64,000 nucleotides of DNA. Origin: an uncultured Shewanella sp. GTDB taxonomy: Bacteria; Pseudomonadota; Gammaproteobacteria; Enterobacterales; Shewanellaceae. The notes beneath the pieces were generated by a model that searched no databases, had not been told where the DNA came from, and saw nothing but the letters and a program-made list of their open reading frames with translations. The DNA is taken from contig CANNEE010000002.1 in assembly GCA_947503555.1 (NCBI GenBank), positions 372,001-436,000 of the forward strand, written 5' to 3'. Every line of letters starts with the position of its first letter. Within the stretch, counting starts at the first letter, position 1. Shown in pieces: positions 62,206 to 64,000 of the stretch. A program made the translations under genes and the position numbers.

Positions 62206-63642
62206 TTAGATCTTAGATCTTCTCTCTAATGTCTTGCGAGTAATCACAATAACCGTTGTCAGTACGATGGAACTGACAATCAAACCTATTGCTAAAGCAA
62301 CATTTTGCAGGGATGTCGGATCGACAGCCAGCATGCCGCCTAGGCCAACCATCATGATGCCTGACATCAGCTTAAGGGTTTGCCCCTCTTTCTCTGTTAG
62401 CTTACGCTTACCAAGGGTCATAGAGAATGCGATAACGATAATCGCAAGCGGAATGACATAGACAATGTTGTAGAAGACCAGATACATATAGCGCTCAAAG
62501 TCCGGCAATTCATGCATAGATAGAACACTAGTGTAAATCATAGGGAAGCCTGCGGTACAAAGCAGCTCATAGGCATTAGCAAGAATCGCTAAAACTGTGG
62601 TACCAAAAATCATCGCCGCCATAGAGCTAGCACTGGAGAGCTTACCCATACGTTTTATCAGGCCTGTTCGGTTTTCCGCCGACATAGAGAGGGATACTTC
62701 GCCTTTGGTAAAGAAGTACTCTTTGATATTGATCCCCCCTGCGACCAGAGCCAGTAATCCTGCCCCTAATATGATCAGGCCGCCGTCACTATCAGCGCCA
62801 AGCAGTTCAAACATATTGAGCCAAGCTGTCATAAAGAGGAAATAGATAAAGCCTGAGAAGAACACAAAGATACCGCCAACAATTAGCATGCGGGTACGGC
62901 TCTTGGCATTGACCATAATCGACAGTAGGAACAGGAGTACGAAGAAGGCGCAAGGGTTAAATGCATCGACGCCACCTAAGACTATGGTCAGCAGTGGCAG
63001 AGATAACTGCTCTGGTGTGACTACCCCAACAAGAGGAAGCTCGATAGGCTGTACTTCATCTACTTGTACTTCGGTTTGCGCGCCAATATCACAGGTGCCG
63101 CTGTCATCTCCCTCTTCTGAGCTAGAGCAGGTACCAAATAGTGGCATCGCCTCTTCACCTGTATTGACTGCAGTGCTGGTGTGCTCTTGTTCTGGTGCGA
63201 GCACACCTCCAAGCGATTGATAACAAGATTTCAGGCGTTTAACTAGAAACTCGCCAGTGACAGCCTCGCTGCTATAACCCACAACTGCTTTGCCACAGTT
63301 TGCCATATAGGGCACAGAGCGTGGAGGTTGACCTGTGTGCGCCGCGACCTCTTTCCACTTAGTTAAAGACTCAGCTTCCGAAACGACGAAAGAGTGAAGC
63401 TCAATCCATGGATAACGTTCGGGTAGTGAGTCAATAAAGGGGTGAGCCTGTGCACAGTGGGGGCAAGTTTTCGACCAAAAGAAGTAAAGCTTAACCTTGA
63501 GTTCGCCCTGTTCATTGGTGTAATGCCAAATTTCTGGGGCTGCAGCGACTACATTTTCGGAGGCGGCCGTCGAAGCTTGGCTATTAACCGAGGTCAGCAA
63601 GCTCACTAATAGGATTAGTGGGAGTAAAAAGTATTTTGCCAT
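62206..63642 (-). CDS. thioredoxin-DsbD-like membrane fusion protein
   Basis: 478 residues from ATG 63642 (GTGGATGA upstream); signal peptide to about residue 22. Periplasmic thioredoxin fold with CPHC (FFWSKTCPHCAQAHPFID), then a Ser/Glu-rich linker with two Cys (GTCSSSEEGDDSGTCD), then six to seven helices with the CcdA/DsbD-type Cys pair in AFNPCAFFVL and ELLCTAGFP. It should carry electrons across the membrane to the periplasm. Order is opposite to DsbD, whose thioredoxin-like domain lies C-terminal. Partner not present. Confidence 0.85.
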   Translation of the reverse strand: MAKYFLLPLILLVSLLTSVNSQASTAASENVVAAAPEIWHYTNEQGELKVKLYFFWSKTCPHCAQAHPFIDSLPERYPWIELHSFVVSEAESLTKWKEVAAHTGQPPRSVPYMANCGKAVVGYSSEAVTGEFLVKRLKSCYQSLGGVLAPEQEHTSTAVNTGEEAMPLFGTCSSSEEGDDSGTCDIGAQTEVQVDEVQPIELPLVGVVTPEQLSLPLLTIVLGGVDAFNPCAFFVLLFLLSIMVNAKSRTRMLIVGGIFVFFSGFIYFLFMTAWLNMFELLGADSDGGLIILGAGLLALVAGGINIKEYFFTKGEVSLSMSAENRTGLIKRMGKLSSASSMAAMIFGTTVLAILANAYELLCTAGFPMIYTSVLSMHELPDFERYMYLVFYNIVYVIPLAIIVIAFSMTLGKRKLTEKEGQTLKLMSGIMMVGLGGMLAVDPTSLQNVALAIGLIVSSIVLTTVIVITRKTLERRSKI

Positions 63643-64000
63643 AATATCATCCACTGAAACGTGGCTCGAGTTTACAAGTTAGAAATTAGAGTGATAAGCC
63701 TACTGTAACGCGAATTAAGTTAAATTAGGCTTAATGTATCAGAAGCTTGTGATTGAATTGTGCGTAAGATCTCGAAAAAGACTGAAATTTTTTAGCGTTA
63801 ATGAATTAAAACTCTTTAGTTTTAGATGCTTAATTAGATTGCTTGCATAAATAGGGCGCTTCAATGTCATGATTACTGAGCATTGAAGCCGAGGATGAAG
63901 AATGACTCATTGCAAGGCCGATGAACAAGAATCTCTGCTAAATGTTACTCGGCATTCGCTTTAAAGGTTGAAGAGTGGGAGTCAGAAGTGCATTCGTGCA
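63643..64000. other. right-end interval without a convincing gene
   Basis: 358 bases to the window edge. A short plus-strand frame at 63903-63965 (ATG behind GAGGATGAAGA, 20 codons, MTHCKADEQESLLNVTRHSL) has a ribosome-like site but no recognisable product; it could be a leader or chance. Nothing else is visible. Confidence 0.35.

Noticed and set aside
63903-63965. 20-codon frame with a ribosome-like site
   Set aside because: Too short and unsupported; kept only as a remark in the right-end interval.

Overview
The window looks like a chromosomal segment of a marine gammaproteobacterium, most likely Shewanella or a close relative. This rests on close-to-E. coli proteins (AsnC, RluA, RsuA, LdhA, AhpC/AhpF, CcoG) mixed with an octaheme c-type cytochrome, many GGDEF and chemoreceptor proteins, an M13 peptidase lipoprotein and moderate GC. 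It is inference from gene content, not a database match.

Layout. 1-4.7 kb: two c-di-GMP-type signalling proteins, a TatD-linked-type radical SAM protein and a glycine-zipper lipoprotein. 5.08-6.9 kb: an AT-rich array of four small cassette genes separated by attC sites with no integrase in the window (a CALIN). 7.2-12.1 kb: stand-alone TrpB, an unknown beta-rich protein, a small HTH protein, a BtuF-like binding protein, a MAPEG protein and a haloacid dehalogenase whose start is formed by a mobile element. 12.5-22.2 kb: a sugar-nucleotide epimerase-like protein, then a MacAB-like export operon (adaptor, small membrane protein, ATPase, two permeases) followed by its probable NtrC-type regulator and histidine kinase; a sigma-54 promoter and a set of GCGGACAC enhancer sites lie before the operon. 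22.2-32.4 kb: octaheme cytochrome, nitronate monooxygenase, TetR/aldehyde dehydrogenase pair, three tandem universal stress proteins behind a CRP-type site, a DUF924/PH-domain operon and small proteins. 32.6-45.3 kb: ABC exporter, cardiolipin synthase, EEP-family protein, FadD-like ligase, ccoG, a PAS sigma-54 activator with palindromic sites at ccoG and at its own promoter, PepO-like peptidase and an acetyltransferase. 45.4-64 kb: rsuA, a second and more decayed cassette-like pair (macro-domain protein plus unknown), two chemoreceptors, a CHASE4-GGDEF protein, tRNA-Phe, asnC, rluA, small membrane proteins, ldhA, spermidine-synthase-like protein, ahpC-ahpF, a YjfB-like protein and a thioredoxin/DsbD-like membrane protein.

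Three things stand out. First, a 264-bp, highly structured, MITE-like element is present in four copies (12040, 18722, 37016, 55195). Three are flanked by TA; two of these sit exactly in the TAG stop codon of a gene and restore it; the fourth supplies the start of a dehalogenase gene and has paired changes in both ends. Second, there are two separate sets of integron-cassette-like genes. Third, two sigma-54 circuits can be read directly from DNA: activator gene, palindromic enhancer sites and -24/-12 promoter are all visible.
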